48,984 nt of DNA, from the NCBI GenBank assembly GCA_003225315.1, contig QHZD01000043.1, positions 1-48,984 of the forward strand, in the 5' to 3' direction. The notes under the pieces were generated by a model. The model worked only from the letters and a program-made list of their open reading frames with translations. It was not told where the DNA came from and made no database searches. The translations under genes and the position numbers were made by a program. The stretch is from Acidobacteriota bacterium (lineage in GTDB: Bacteria; Acidobacteriota; Terriglobia; Acidiferrales; UBA7541). This document shows, piece after piece, positions 42,435-48,984 of the stretch. Positions within the stretch are counted from its first letter, which is position 1; the number at the start of each line of letters is the position of its first letter.

Positions 42435-43385
42435 ATGCGCGTAAAAGTCCTCGGCTCCGCAGCCGGGGGCGGCTTTCCCCAATGGAATTGTGCTTGTCCA
42501 AACTGTAGCGGCCTACGCAACGGCAGTGTTAAGGCGCGCCCACGCACGCAAACTCAAATCGCAATCGCGGCGGATCCTGAATACGCGCTTCGCGCCTATT
42601 GGACTCTCATTAACGCTTCCCCCGACCTTCGCTGGCAAATCGTTGCTACGCCCGAGCTAGCTCCTTTCCCAAACACGCGGTCTTCCACTGCAATCATGGA
42701 TGTCTATCTGCAAAGCGCCGATGTCGACGCCCTTATGGGTTTGCTGCACTTGCGGGAGTTCCAGGCGTTCAAAGTTTTCTCCATGCCAGCTATCCGGAGT
42801 ATTTTGTCGGAAGAGAATTCCATCTTCCGAGTCCTGGGCCGCGCGAGCCCGCCAGTGCAATGGTTTTCTCTTCCGTTCTCCTCTCATGTGAACTGGGAGA
42901 AGAAGCACAATCCAGACGCAGTTCCGCAATTCACCGCCCACGCCGTATCCCTCGGTGGAGAGTATCCGGATTACATCGGTAGGAAACTGCGAGCCACGCT
43001 GCCCGCCCAAGAGGCGGTCATCGCTTTGGCCTTCGAGTTCGCTGGGAAGCGCGTCTTCGTCGCGCCGACGCTGCCCGGTCGCAACACCGAATGGAAGAGG
43101 TGGGCCGAATCGAGCGACCTGGTGCTGATCGACGGCACGTTCTGGAGCGACGACGAGTTGCTCCAAACAGGCCGTAGCAAGAAAACAGCTCGGCAAATCG
43201 GCCACTTGCCGATTTCCGGTCCGGGCGGATTAATGGACCAGTATCCGAAGTCTGCCAGAGGGCGCAAGGTCCTGATCCACATCAACAATACGAACCCAAT
43301 ATTGAATGAAGTCAGCCCCGAGCACCGCGCCGCGCGTGAAGCCGGATGGGAAATCGCCTATGATGGAATGGAGTTCAACCTATGA
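42435..43385 (+). CDS. pqqB: PQQ biosynthesis protein PqqB
   Basis: A 316-residue metallo-beta-lactamase-fold protein needed for PQQ synthesis; it is proposed to hydroxylate the cross-linked Glu-Tyr intermediate. It begins with the family signature VKVLGSAAGGGFPQWNCACPNC, whose cysteines hold a structural zinc. LINASPDLRWQI, MDVYLQSADVDALMGLLHLRE and, near the end, the HINNTNPIL metal-site block are typical. Length is normal. It overlaps pqqC by ATGA. Confidence 0.96.
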   Translation: MRVKVLGSAAGGGFPQWNCACPNCSGLRNGSVKARPRTQTQIAIAADPEYALRAYWTLINASPDLRWQIVATPELAPFPNTRSSTAIMDVYLQSADVDALMGLLHLREFQAFKVFSMPAIRSILSEENSIFRVLGRASPPVQWFSLPFSSHVNWEKKHNPDAVPQFTAHAVSLGGEYPDYIGRKLRATLPAQEAVIALAFEFAGKRVFVAPTLPGRNTEWKRWAESSDLVLIDGTFWSDDELLQTGRSKKTARQIGHLPISGPGGLMDQYPKSARGRKVLIHINNTNPILNEVSPEHRAAREAGWEIAYDGMEFNL

Positions 43386-44152
43386 CTTCTTCCGTCCAAA
43401 GTTCGCGCGAAAAGCCGTTGCTCTCGGAAGCGGAATTCATCGCCGGCTTCCATGCCATTGGCGAAGAGCGCTATCACCACAAGCATCCGTTTCACCTGCT
43501 CCTGCATGAAGGCAAGCTTACGCGCGGCCAACTTCAGGCGTGGGCGCTGAATCGCTACTACTATCAGAGCCGTATTCCTATCAAGGACGCGGCAATTCTG
43601 GCGCGCAGTGAAGATCCCGGGTTTCGCCTCGTCTGGCGCAAACGCATCCTCGATCATGATGGTGACGGAACCAAGCCTGGTGGCATTGAAAAATGGCTGC
43701 GTCTTGTTGAAACCACGGGCCTATCCCGCGAACACGCACTCCGCGGCGACGGCATTCTCCCGGCGACGCGTTTCGCCGTCCAGGCGTACGTTGACTTCGT
43801 ATCCACGCGCTCGCACCTCGAGGCGGTGGCTTCCTCCCTCACCGAACTTTTCTCGAAAAAGTTGATCGTCCTCCGTATGGATCGTCTGCGCGAACACTAC
43901 CCTTGGCTCTCTGGCGGCCTCGACTATTTCACCGGTCGCCTCACGCAAGCTCCCGAAGACGCCGATTTCGCGCTCGCCTGGGTCGTCAAACACGCCCGCA
44001 CCCGCGGAGAACAGGATCTGGCCCACGCCGCTCTCCGAGCCAAATGTGACATTCTTTGGGCTCAGCTCGACGCGCTCTATTTTGCATATGTGAATCCCGG
44101 CTGGCCGCCGCCGGGCGCTTTCCAACCGGCGAAAGAATCTTTAAGGACTTAG
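43382..44152 (+). CDS. pqqC: PQQ synthase PqqC
   Basis: A 256-residue cofactorless oxidase catalysing the last step, ring closure and eight-electron oxidation of AHQQ to PQQ. The all-helical TENA/HO-1 fold shows YHHKHPFHLLLHEGKL, NRYYYQSRIPIKDAAIL, and IDHDG-like RILDHDGDGTKPGGIEKWLRL. Later come RFAVQAYVDFVSTRSHLEAVASSLTELF (two key His/Arg regions) and PWLSGGLDYFTGRL. The start overlaps the pqqB stop. The gene abuts pqqD. Confidence 0.96.
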   Translation: MTSSVQSSREKPLLSEAEFIAGFHAIGEERYHHKHPFHLLLHEGKLTRGQLQAWALNRYYYQSRIPIKDAAILARSEDPGFRLVWRKRILDHDGDGTKPGGIEKWLRLVETTGLSREHALRGDGILPATRFAVQAYVDFVSTRSHLEAVASSLTELFSKKLIVLRMDRLREHYPWLSGGLDYFTGRLTQAPEDADFALAWVVKHARTRGEQDLAHAALRAKCDILWAQLDALYFAYVNPGWPPPGAFQPAKESLRT

Positions 44153-44434
44153 ATGACCGCCCGTGAACTAAGCAGCCGTCCGCGCCTTGCTCCTGGTTGC
44201 CGCCTCAGCGAAAACAATCAGCAGCGCATCCTGCAAATGCCTGAGCGGGCTCTGCGCCTGAACGGCCCCAGCCTCGAAATCGTTCAGCGTTGCGACGGCA
44301 AGCATACCGTCCAGCAAATTGTTTCCGAGCTGCAGCAAATCTATTCCAAGGCGCAAGCGCAAAAAGTGGAAGAGGACATCCTCGGCTATCTCGCTCTTTT
44401 GCAAAAGGAACGCGCTCTCGATTTCGAGGTGTAG
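44153..44434 (+). CDS. pqqD: PQQ peptide chaperone PqqD
   Basis: A 93-residue RiPP recognition element that binds PqqA and presents it to PqqE. It has the winged-helix-like PqqD layout: PRLAPGCRLSENN, the strand PERALRLNGPSLEIVQRCDGKHTVQQIV, and a terminal helix VEEDILGYLALLQKERAL. Its ATG follows the pqqC stop without any gap. It is stand-alone here, not fused to PqqC or PqqE. Confidence 0.95.
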   Translation: MTARELSSRPRLAPGCRLSENNQQRILQMPERALRLNGPSLEIVQRCDGKHTVQQIVSELQQIYSKAQAQKVEEDILGYLALLQKERALDFEV

Positions 44435-44503
44435 CGCCGGCTTGCTGGCATCGGTTGAGTTCTGGTGGTCCCGATCCGTTCGCGACCGCATTTCGATTTG
44501 GCG

Positions 44504-45661
44504 ATGACATCTACTATTTCCAATCCGCTGGCACTGATTGCCGAACTCACCCACCGCTGCCCGCTCCATTGCGTCTACTGCTCGAATCCCCTTGAATTGC
44601 AATCCCGCTCCACCGAACTCTCCACCGAATCGTGGTCTCGCGTCTTTCAGGAAGCCGCCAGTCTCGGCGTCCTCCAAGCCGACTTCACCGGCGGCGAACC
44701 TCTCGCCCGCATCGATATTGTCGATCTCGTCCGTGCCGCGCGCTCGGCCGGCTTGTACGTCAATCTGATTACTTCCGGCCTGCCTCTCGATGAATCGAAA
44801 CTCGCTGCGCTCGTCGCTGCCGGCCTCGATCACATTCAACTCAGCTTCCAAGGTGCGCGCGAAGAACTCTCCAACGAAATCTCCGGCACAAAGTCCCACA
44901 CGCAAAAACTCCGCGTCCTCGAATGGGTCAAGCAACATCGCGTTGCGCTGACGCTCAATTTCGTCATCCACCACCGCAACATTGATCAACTCGAAGAGAT
45001 GGTGGCTCTTGCAGAAACTTCGAGCGCGACGCGCATCGAGTTCGCCAACGTCCAGTATTACGGCTGGGCGTTCGCCAATCGCGAAACTCTACTGCCCACG
45101 CGCGAGCAGCTGGCTCGCTCCATCGGCGTAATCAAACGCGAGCAGCAACGCCTGGAAGGCAGGATTCGCGTCGAATACGTCGTCCCCGACTATTACGCAA
45201 AATACCCCAAGCCCTGCATGGGGGGCTGGGGACGCAAGCTAATGCTGATTGCGCCAAGCGGCGACGCGCTTCCCTGCCACGCCGCACATGTGATTCCCGG
45301 CCTCGCGTTTGAAAATGTGAAAGACCATGGCCTGCGCGAAATCTGGGAACGCTCCGCCGCATTCCAGAAATTCCGCGGTGAAGATTGGATGCAGGAGCCT
45401 TGCAAGACTTGCGACCGACGCGAGCAGGACTTCGGCGGCTGCCGGTGCCAGGCATCGCTCCTCGCAGGAGATGCCGCTGCCACTGATCCGGTCTGCTCGC
45501 TCGCGCCGCTGCGCCCCAAAGTCGACGCGATTCTTGCGGCCGTGAATCTTGCTCCCGCTTCTGTAGCACCGGGGATTGCCGGCCCTTACATAGCCGAGGC
45601 ACCCCCCGCCAACGAGCCGCCCACTCGGCCTTCCTGGCTCTACCGGCCAAATCCTGCCTAA
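44504..45661 (+). CDS. pqqE: radical SAM PqqA cross-linking enzyme PqqE
   Basis: A 385-residue radical SAM/SPASM enzyme that forms the carbon-carbon bond between E16 and Y20 of PqqA. The SAM cluster motif is CPLHCVYC (CxxxCxxC, about residues 19-26), followed by LQADFTGGEPLARID. The C-terminal SPASM cysteines lie in PCHAAHV, CKTCDRREQDFGGCRCQ and DPVCSLAP. ATG 44504 gives the usual start; a GTG at 44465 would add 13 residues. The stop shares two bases with the convergent MFS gene, so no terminator separates them. No pqqF/G protease is present. Confidence 0.96.
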   Translation: MTSTISNPLALIAELTHRCPLHCVYCSNPLELQSRSTELSTESWSRVFQEAASLGVLQADFTGGEPLARIDIVDLVRAARSAGLYVNLITSGLPLDESKLAALVAAGLDHIQLSFQGAREELSNEISGTKSHTQKLRVLEWVKQHRVALTLNFVIHHRNIDQLEEMVALAETSSATRIEFANVQYYGWAFANRETLLPTREQLARSIGVIKREQQRLEGRIRVEYVVPDYYAKYPKPCMGGWGRKLMLIAPSGDALPCHAAHVIPGLAFENVKDHGLREIWERSAAFQKFRGEDWMQEPCKTCDRREQDFGGCRCQASLLAGDAAATDPVCSLAPLRPKVDAILAAVNLAPASVAPGIAGPYIAEAPPANEPPTRPSWLYRPNPA

Positions 45662-46938
45662 TCCGCCGGCGCGGCTTGCGTTTCTCTCAGTCTCATGACC
45701 ACTCGCACGATGAAAATCAGGCTCCCGAGCAGCACCAGCGATCCAAACGCTGTCAGCGTGTATGGCGCTCCAATCCGTTTCGCGACGCCGCCTGCGAGCA
45801 ACGCGCCGATCGGTTGCACGCCCATGAACATCGTTGCGTAAACCGCCATCACGCGGCTGCGCAGCTCATCCGGCACTCGATTTTGAATCAACGTGTTCGT
45901 TGCCGCCATCTGCGATGTTGCCGCAGATCCCACCACGAAAAGCACTGCAACGCACAGCCAGAATGTCTTCGCTTGCGAAAAGAGAATCAGGCACACCGAG
46001 CAGGTCGTCGAAGTTGCAGCAATCCATCGCGCCAGCCCCTTGTAATGTGTCCGCGCGGCGAAGTGCAGCGCGCCAAGCACCGCCCCGATTCCCGCCGAAC
46101 TCATCAGCAATCCCAGCGTCCGCGCGTTTCCCTTCAAAATATCCTGCGCGTAAATCGGCATGAACACCGAGTATTGCAAACCAAAAAGGCTCAGCACGCT
46201 GAGGAGCAGCAACGCCGACCGCATTGGCAGGTCACTCATTGCAAACCGGAATCCTTGCACAAAACTCCGCAGCGGCGAATCCGTGCTCGGCTTAATCTCC
46301 CTCCGCTCGATCCGCATCATCAGCAACGCCACGATCACCGCCACAAAGCTCAATCCGTTCAGAAAGAAACACCACCCTTCTCCCACCCAGGCAATCGCAA
46401 ACCCTGCAATCGCCGGCCCCGCTACCCGCGCACCATTGAAAATCGAGGAATTCAGCGCGATCGCGTTCGGCAGATCTTCCTTCCCTACCATGTGCACCAG
46501 AAACGCCTGCCGTATCGGCACATCAAACGCGTTCACGATTCCGACCAGAAACGCGACGACAATCAATTCCCACTCGTTGATCAATTTCGTCAGCGTCAGC
46601 CCCGCCAGCGCAAACGCCAGAATCATCGAGATTGTCTGGGTTGCAATCACGCCGCGATGCCGGTCGTACCGGTCGCCAACGTAGCCGCCGATCGAGGACA
46701 GAAACAGCATGGGCACCTGGCTCGCGAAGCCGAACACTCCGAGTAACGCCGCGGATCCGGTTAGTTTATAGACGAGCCAGAGCTGCGCCGTCGTCTGCAT
46801 CCACGTGCCAATCAGCGAAATGAGTTGTCCGGCAATGAAAAGTTGGAAATTGCGGTGCTGCATGGCGCGGAAGCGCCTAGAAGGGGCCGGAAAGCGCGCG
46901 GGCACGGCCGTGCTGACCGCGGTGCGGTCACTGTTCAA
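45658..46938 (-). CDS. MFS exporter of the EntS-like (MFS_3) type
   Basis: A 426-residue major facilitator with twelve predicted helices. The first block, RHR-like MQHRNFQLFIAGQLISLIGTWMQTTAQLWLVY, is characteristic of the enterobactin-exporter-like group. GGYVGDRYDRHRGV is the loop 2-3 signature and VGIVNAFDVPIRQAFLVHMVGKEDLPNAIALNSSIFNGARVAGPAIAG spans helices 4-5 (46435-46579). I choose TTG 46938 because GGAGGA lies 9 nt upstream; an internal ATG (46863) would cut the conserved RRFRAMQHRNF. Substrate unknown, possibly a siderophore or drug. Confidence 0.88.
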   Translation of the reverse strand: MNSDRTAVSTAVPARFPAPSRRFRAMQHRNFQLFIAGQLISLIGTWMQTTAQLWLVYKLTGSAALLGVFGFASQVPMLFLSSIGGYVGDRYDRHRGVIATQTISMILAFALAGLTLTKLINEWELIVVAFLVGIVNAFDVPIRQAFLVHMVGKEDLPNAIALNSSIFNGARVAGPAIAGFAIAWVGEGWCFFLNGLSFVAVIVALLMMRIERREIKPSTDSPLRSFVQGFRFAMSDLPMRSALLLLSVLSLFGLQYSVFMPIYAQDILKGNARTLGLLMSSAGIGAVLGALHFAARTHYKGLARWIAATSTTCSVCLILFSQAKTFWLCVAVLFVVGSAATSQMAATNTLIQNRVPDELRSRVMAVYATMFMGVQPIGALLAGGVAKRIGAPYTLTAFGSLVLLGSLIFIVRVVMRLRETQAAPAD

Positions 46939-47065
46939 AATATTCTTCCTCCACTCGTTGGATGCCAACGCCGTGAACTAGTCACGATGCCGCGAGAGGA
47001 GATACGTTGTCAACGCAATCAAAAGGAGAACCCGATCCAGATTGTCTCTCGGAGAAAGGGCGGCG

Positions 47066-47788
47066 CTATTCGTTGGGAGGGTCTGGCGCGCCCACGTGCA
47101 AGTGGCTCAAATCGCGCAGCATGGCTTTGTCTTCTTCGCTCATGCCCCGCGTGAAATTCGGGTCATTCAGGTGCTGATTGCGCGCAGACTCCGGCATATT
47201 CTGCAATACCCCCAGCCTCTGCTGAATCGCCCGCTGCCGGTCCGGAGGAAGCTGCTTCCACTTCGGCGCCAAATCATTCCGGACGTGATCCTTCTGTTCC
47301 GGCGTCAACCTGCTGAATGTTTCCTCGCGCTTTTTGATTTCTTGTCTGTCTGCCGGAGACAGATTTCTTTGCCTGTTATAGTTCTCGATAACCTTTCTTT
47401 GCTCTTGCGGGCTCAGTTGGTTAAGTTTTTTCTGTGGTGGCGGCGTATACGCAGACGGCGGCCGGTTCGGATTGATGCTCGGCGTCCCCATAATGTCAGC
47501 TCGATTGGGGTTCGGGCTCGGGGGGCGGTTCGCGCCCGAATTCTGCCGCTCGTTTTGCGCCCTGCGCGCACCCTGCTGCTGTTGTCGGCGCTCCTGCCTT
47601 TGCTCTTGTCTCTGCGGTTGTCTCGACGACTGTTGTCGAGGGGGCTGATTCCTCTGCTTGGGCGGCTTATTGTCCTGCCGATTCTGCGCCCAGTTCGCGC
47701 GTGGTCCTTGCGCGAAAGCCGGAACAGCCAGCGCCGCGCTCAGTCCCAGCGCTATCAGCCCTCCCGCGAATTGGAGTTTCCGTCTCAT
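47066..47788 (-). CDS. DUF3106 exported protein
   Basis: A 240-residue protein with a signal peptide (about 1-26, cleavage after AFAQ). A Gln/Arg/Asn/Pro-rich low-complexity region follows (about 28-120). The C-terminal helical DUF3106 domain (about 123-215) has LSPQEQRKVIENYNRQRNLSP, FSRLTPEQKDHVRNDLAPKWKQLPPDRQRAI. The family has no known biochemical role, but it is often encoded next to ECF sigma/anti-sigma pairs, as here. It lies 6 nt after the anti-sigma gene and so is probably co-transcribed. It may act as an envelope sensor by analogy with the Spy/CpxP-like LTPEQ motif; this is inference. Confidence 0.85.
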   Translation of the reverse strand: MRRKLQFAGGLIALGLSAALAVPAFAQGPRANWAQNRQDNKPPKQRNQPPRQQSSRQPQRQEQRQERRQQQQGARRAQNERQNSGANRPPSPNPNRADIMGTPSINPNRPPSAYTPPPQKKLNQLSPQEQRKVIENYNRQRNLSPADRQEIKKREETFSRLTPEQKDHVRNDLAPKWKQLPPDRQRAIQQRLGVLQNMPESARNQHLNDPNFTRGMSEEDKAMLRDLSHLHVGAPDPPNE

Positions 47789-47794
47789 TACCCT

Positions 47795-48274
47795 TTACAT
47801 GGTTTGATTCGAATTCGCATCGGCGTCATCCGCTTGCACCGGCTGCGGCAACTCGCTCAACGGTGCGAAGTCCGAAATCACGTCGTAATTTTCCAGCACC
47901 TGCATGTTCTGATTGATCTTGTCGATGTCCACCGCGCTCAACGAGCTATCCGCAGGACGCGAACCCATCCACACTGTCGCCAGGAGCAGCATCGACGCCG
48001 CCAGTACCACTCGCGGCGACGGCGCGAACCATCCCCACCAGCTTTGCTTCACCGGTTCCGCCGCCACTCGCGCGTGCATGCGAATATCAAACGCCGCTGA
48101 CGGCTCGATCACCGGCATCTCATCCAGCAATACGTTCACCGCGCGAAATTCGTTCACGCGCAGCTGGCACGCCGCGCACGTCGCGAGATGCTTCTCCACG
48201 TCTCGGCGTTCGCCTTCCTTCAAGCGCCCGTCCACGTACGGCAAAATTCGGTTTTCCATCCGGCTGCAACTCAT
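47795..48274 (-). CDS. zinc-binding anti-sigma factor (ZAS type)
   Basis: A 159-residue membrane protein. The N-terminal cytoplasmic anti-sigma domain has the zinc motif HxxxCxxC in EKHLATCAACQLRVNEF, preceded by ILPYVDGRLKEGERRDVE. One membrane helix (about 88-107, VVLAASMLLLATVWMG) leads to a short periplasmic tail rich in Asp and Asn. It would hold the ECF sigma factor encoded 30 nt upstream. The ATG at 48274 fits family length; a TTG at 48301 is possible. Zinc plus two Cys allows, but does not prove, redox sensing. Confidence 0.87.
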   Translation of the reverse strand: MSCSRMENRILPYVDGRLKEGERRDVEKHLATCAACQLRVNEFRAVNVLLDEMPVIEPSAAFDIRMHARVAAEPVKQSWWGWFAPSPRVVLAASMLLLATVWMGSRPADSSLSAVDIDKINQNMQVLENYDVISDFAPLSELPQPVQADDADANSNQTM

Positions 48275-48304
48275 GTGACTGTCCTTCCCTTCCTGGCCCA
48301 ACCT

Positions 48305-48904
48305 CTATTGCCTTGCTTGCTGCGCCACGAGGGGAGCTAGTTCCACTCGCAGCGTTTCATACGCCCGGAACAGCAGCGATTTCAGCGCGCTCTCCGAGCA
48401 TTGCAAAATCTTCGAAATCTCTCCGTAATCCAGCTCCTGGTACTTGTGCAACAGCACCGCTGCGCGCTGTTTCTCCGGCAATTTGTCAATCGCATGGCGG
48501 ATCATTTTCTTGCGCGCTTCTTCGACCAAGTGTTGCTCGATGTTCGGGTGCTTTTCGGCGACATCGATCGTTTTCTCGTCACCATCTTCGGCATCCACCG
48601 TTATCGGCGCGTCCAGAGAAATTTCCATGCGCTGGTAACGATTGTCCCGCAGCGAATTCAACGCCAGGTTTGTCGCGATCCGGAAGAGCCAGGTGGTGAA
48701 CTTCGCGCTCGGCACGTACTCTTCCCGCGCGCGGTACACTCTTATGAAAACTTCCTGCGCCAGGTCTTCCGCCTGCTCCCGGTTCCGAACCATCCGGTAC
48801 AGGAAATTGACCAGAGGACTCCTGTAGCGATGGAGTAGAAGCGCGAACGACTGTTCATCGCCCGCCTTCGCGTCCAGCATTAGTTGGACGTCCGACCTGG
48901 CCAT
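48305..48904 (-). CDS. ECF RNA polymerase sigma factor, RpoE-like
   Basis: A 199-residue group IV sigma factor. Region 2 is clear (FLYRMVRNREQAEDLAQEVFIRVYRA; -10 recognition), as is the FTTWLFRIATNLALNSLRD block. An acidic linker follows, then region 4 (LPEKQRAAVLLHKYQELDYGEISKILQCSESALKSLLFRAYETLR; -35 recognition). It heads the sigma, anti-sigma, DUF3106 operon. I use ATG 48904; GTG 48913 is an alternative in the same frame. A GCAACTT / TTGATA pair just upstream may be its own autoregulated promoter. Confidence 0.93.
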   Translation of the reverse strand: MARSDVQLMLDAKAGDEQSFALLLHRYRSPLVNFLYRMVRNREQAEDLAQEVFIRVYRAREEYVPSAKFTTWLFRIATNLALNSLRDNRYQRMEISLDAPITVDAEDGDEKTIDVAEKHPNIEQHLVEEARKKMIRHAIDKLPEKQRAAVLLHKYQELDYGEISKILQCSESALKSLLFRAYETLRVELAPLVAQQARQ

Positions 48905-48917
48905 AGTCGCCACACTG

Positions 48918-48947
48918 TATCAAACCCCTGTTGTCTCAGAAAGTTGC
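48918..48947 (-). promoter_or_regulatory. possible ECF-type autoregulated promoter
   Basis: On the minus strand GCAACTT (48947-48941), a 17-bp spacer and TTGATA (48923-48918). The -35 resembles the AAC-containing elements used by RpoE-like sigma factors. The predicted start lies just before the sigma gene's start codon. Confidence 0.35.
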
Positions 48948-48984
48948 AAATGGAAGGGCGCTCAAAAGCGAAAGGAAGGCGAAA

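Noticed and set aside
45676-46746. 356-codon plus-strand open frame opposite the MFS gene
   Set aside because: Very rich in His, Arg and Gln with no domain; a shadow of the transporter gene.
47042-48100. 352-codon plus-strand open frame opposite DUF3106 and the anti-sigma gene
   Set aside because: Arg/Leu-rich shadow crossing two real genes and their boundary; no ribosome binding site or family features.
1-48984. tRNA, rRNA, insertion sequences and prophage genes
   Set aside because: Looked for T-loop motifs, rRNA-like stretches, transposases, integrases and terminal inverted repeats; none was found.

Overview
This roughly 49 kb window looks like a chromosomal segment from an Acidobacteriota bacterium or a close relative. 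That is an inference from gene content, not from a database match. The pointers are a Ser/Thr kinase fused to a TolB-like propeller, a MacA/MacB-style exporter split from its ATPase, a sigma / anti-sigma / DUF3106 set, a Gram-negative-type division and wall cluster, and moderately high GC. I see no rRNA, tRNA, CRISPR array, IS element or phage gene.

Layout. (1) 1-10 kb: small exported proteins (Tat-like peptide, DUF2911), an EamA exporter divergent from a CGNR zinc-finger regulator across a striking array of four TGTAATG half-sites spaced exactly 25 bp, a pterin operon (GT2, two tandem PTPS/QueD paralogues, folE, all on the minus strand), a TlpA thioredoxin, and a two-permease plus adaptor exporter. 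(2) 10-16 kb: the kinase-propeller gene, five diverged tandem repeats of about 76 bp, and a copper-type P-ATPase divergent from a small cysteine-less ferredoxin-fold protein. (3) 16-24 kb: a candidate structured ncRNA with its own terminator (minus strand), a small cysteine-rich secreted protein, an MGDG-synthase-like glycosyltransferase, a PHP gene joined out of frame to a PAP2 remnant, a UbiA prenyltransferase, cutC, an exported HpcH/HpaI aldolase and a TPR protein.

(4) 24-42 kb, all on the minus strand: a complete dcw cluster, mraZ-rsmH-ftsL-ftsI-murE-murF-mraY-murD-ftsW-murG-murC-murB-ftsQ-ftsA-ftsZ. It is tightly packed, often with overlapping stops and starts, and has no ddl. It makes the UDP-MurNAc-pentapeptide and lipid II precursors (DAP-type by the MurE DNPR motif) and the divisome. 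Upstream of mraZ a sigma-70-like promoter is followed at once by four GTGG/GTAG decamers in 10-bp phase, the expected layout of a MraZ autorepression operator.

(5) 42.3-45.7 kb, plus strand: pqqA-B-C-D-E, a complete core PQQ biosynthesis operon divergent from the dcw cluster. It includes the 25-residue pqqA peptide gene and a hairpin between pqqA and pqqB. (6) 45.7-48.98 kb, minus strand: an MFS exporter, a DUF3106 protein, a zinc-binding anti-sigma factor and its ECF sigma factor.

The least explained elements are the ncRNA candidate (about 16235-16426), the 25-bp-phased operator array (2321-2402), the 76-bp repeat array (12876-13258), the cysteine-rich secreted protein (16698-17036) and the PHP/PAP2 junction (about 19045).
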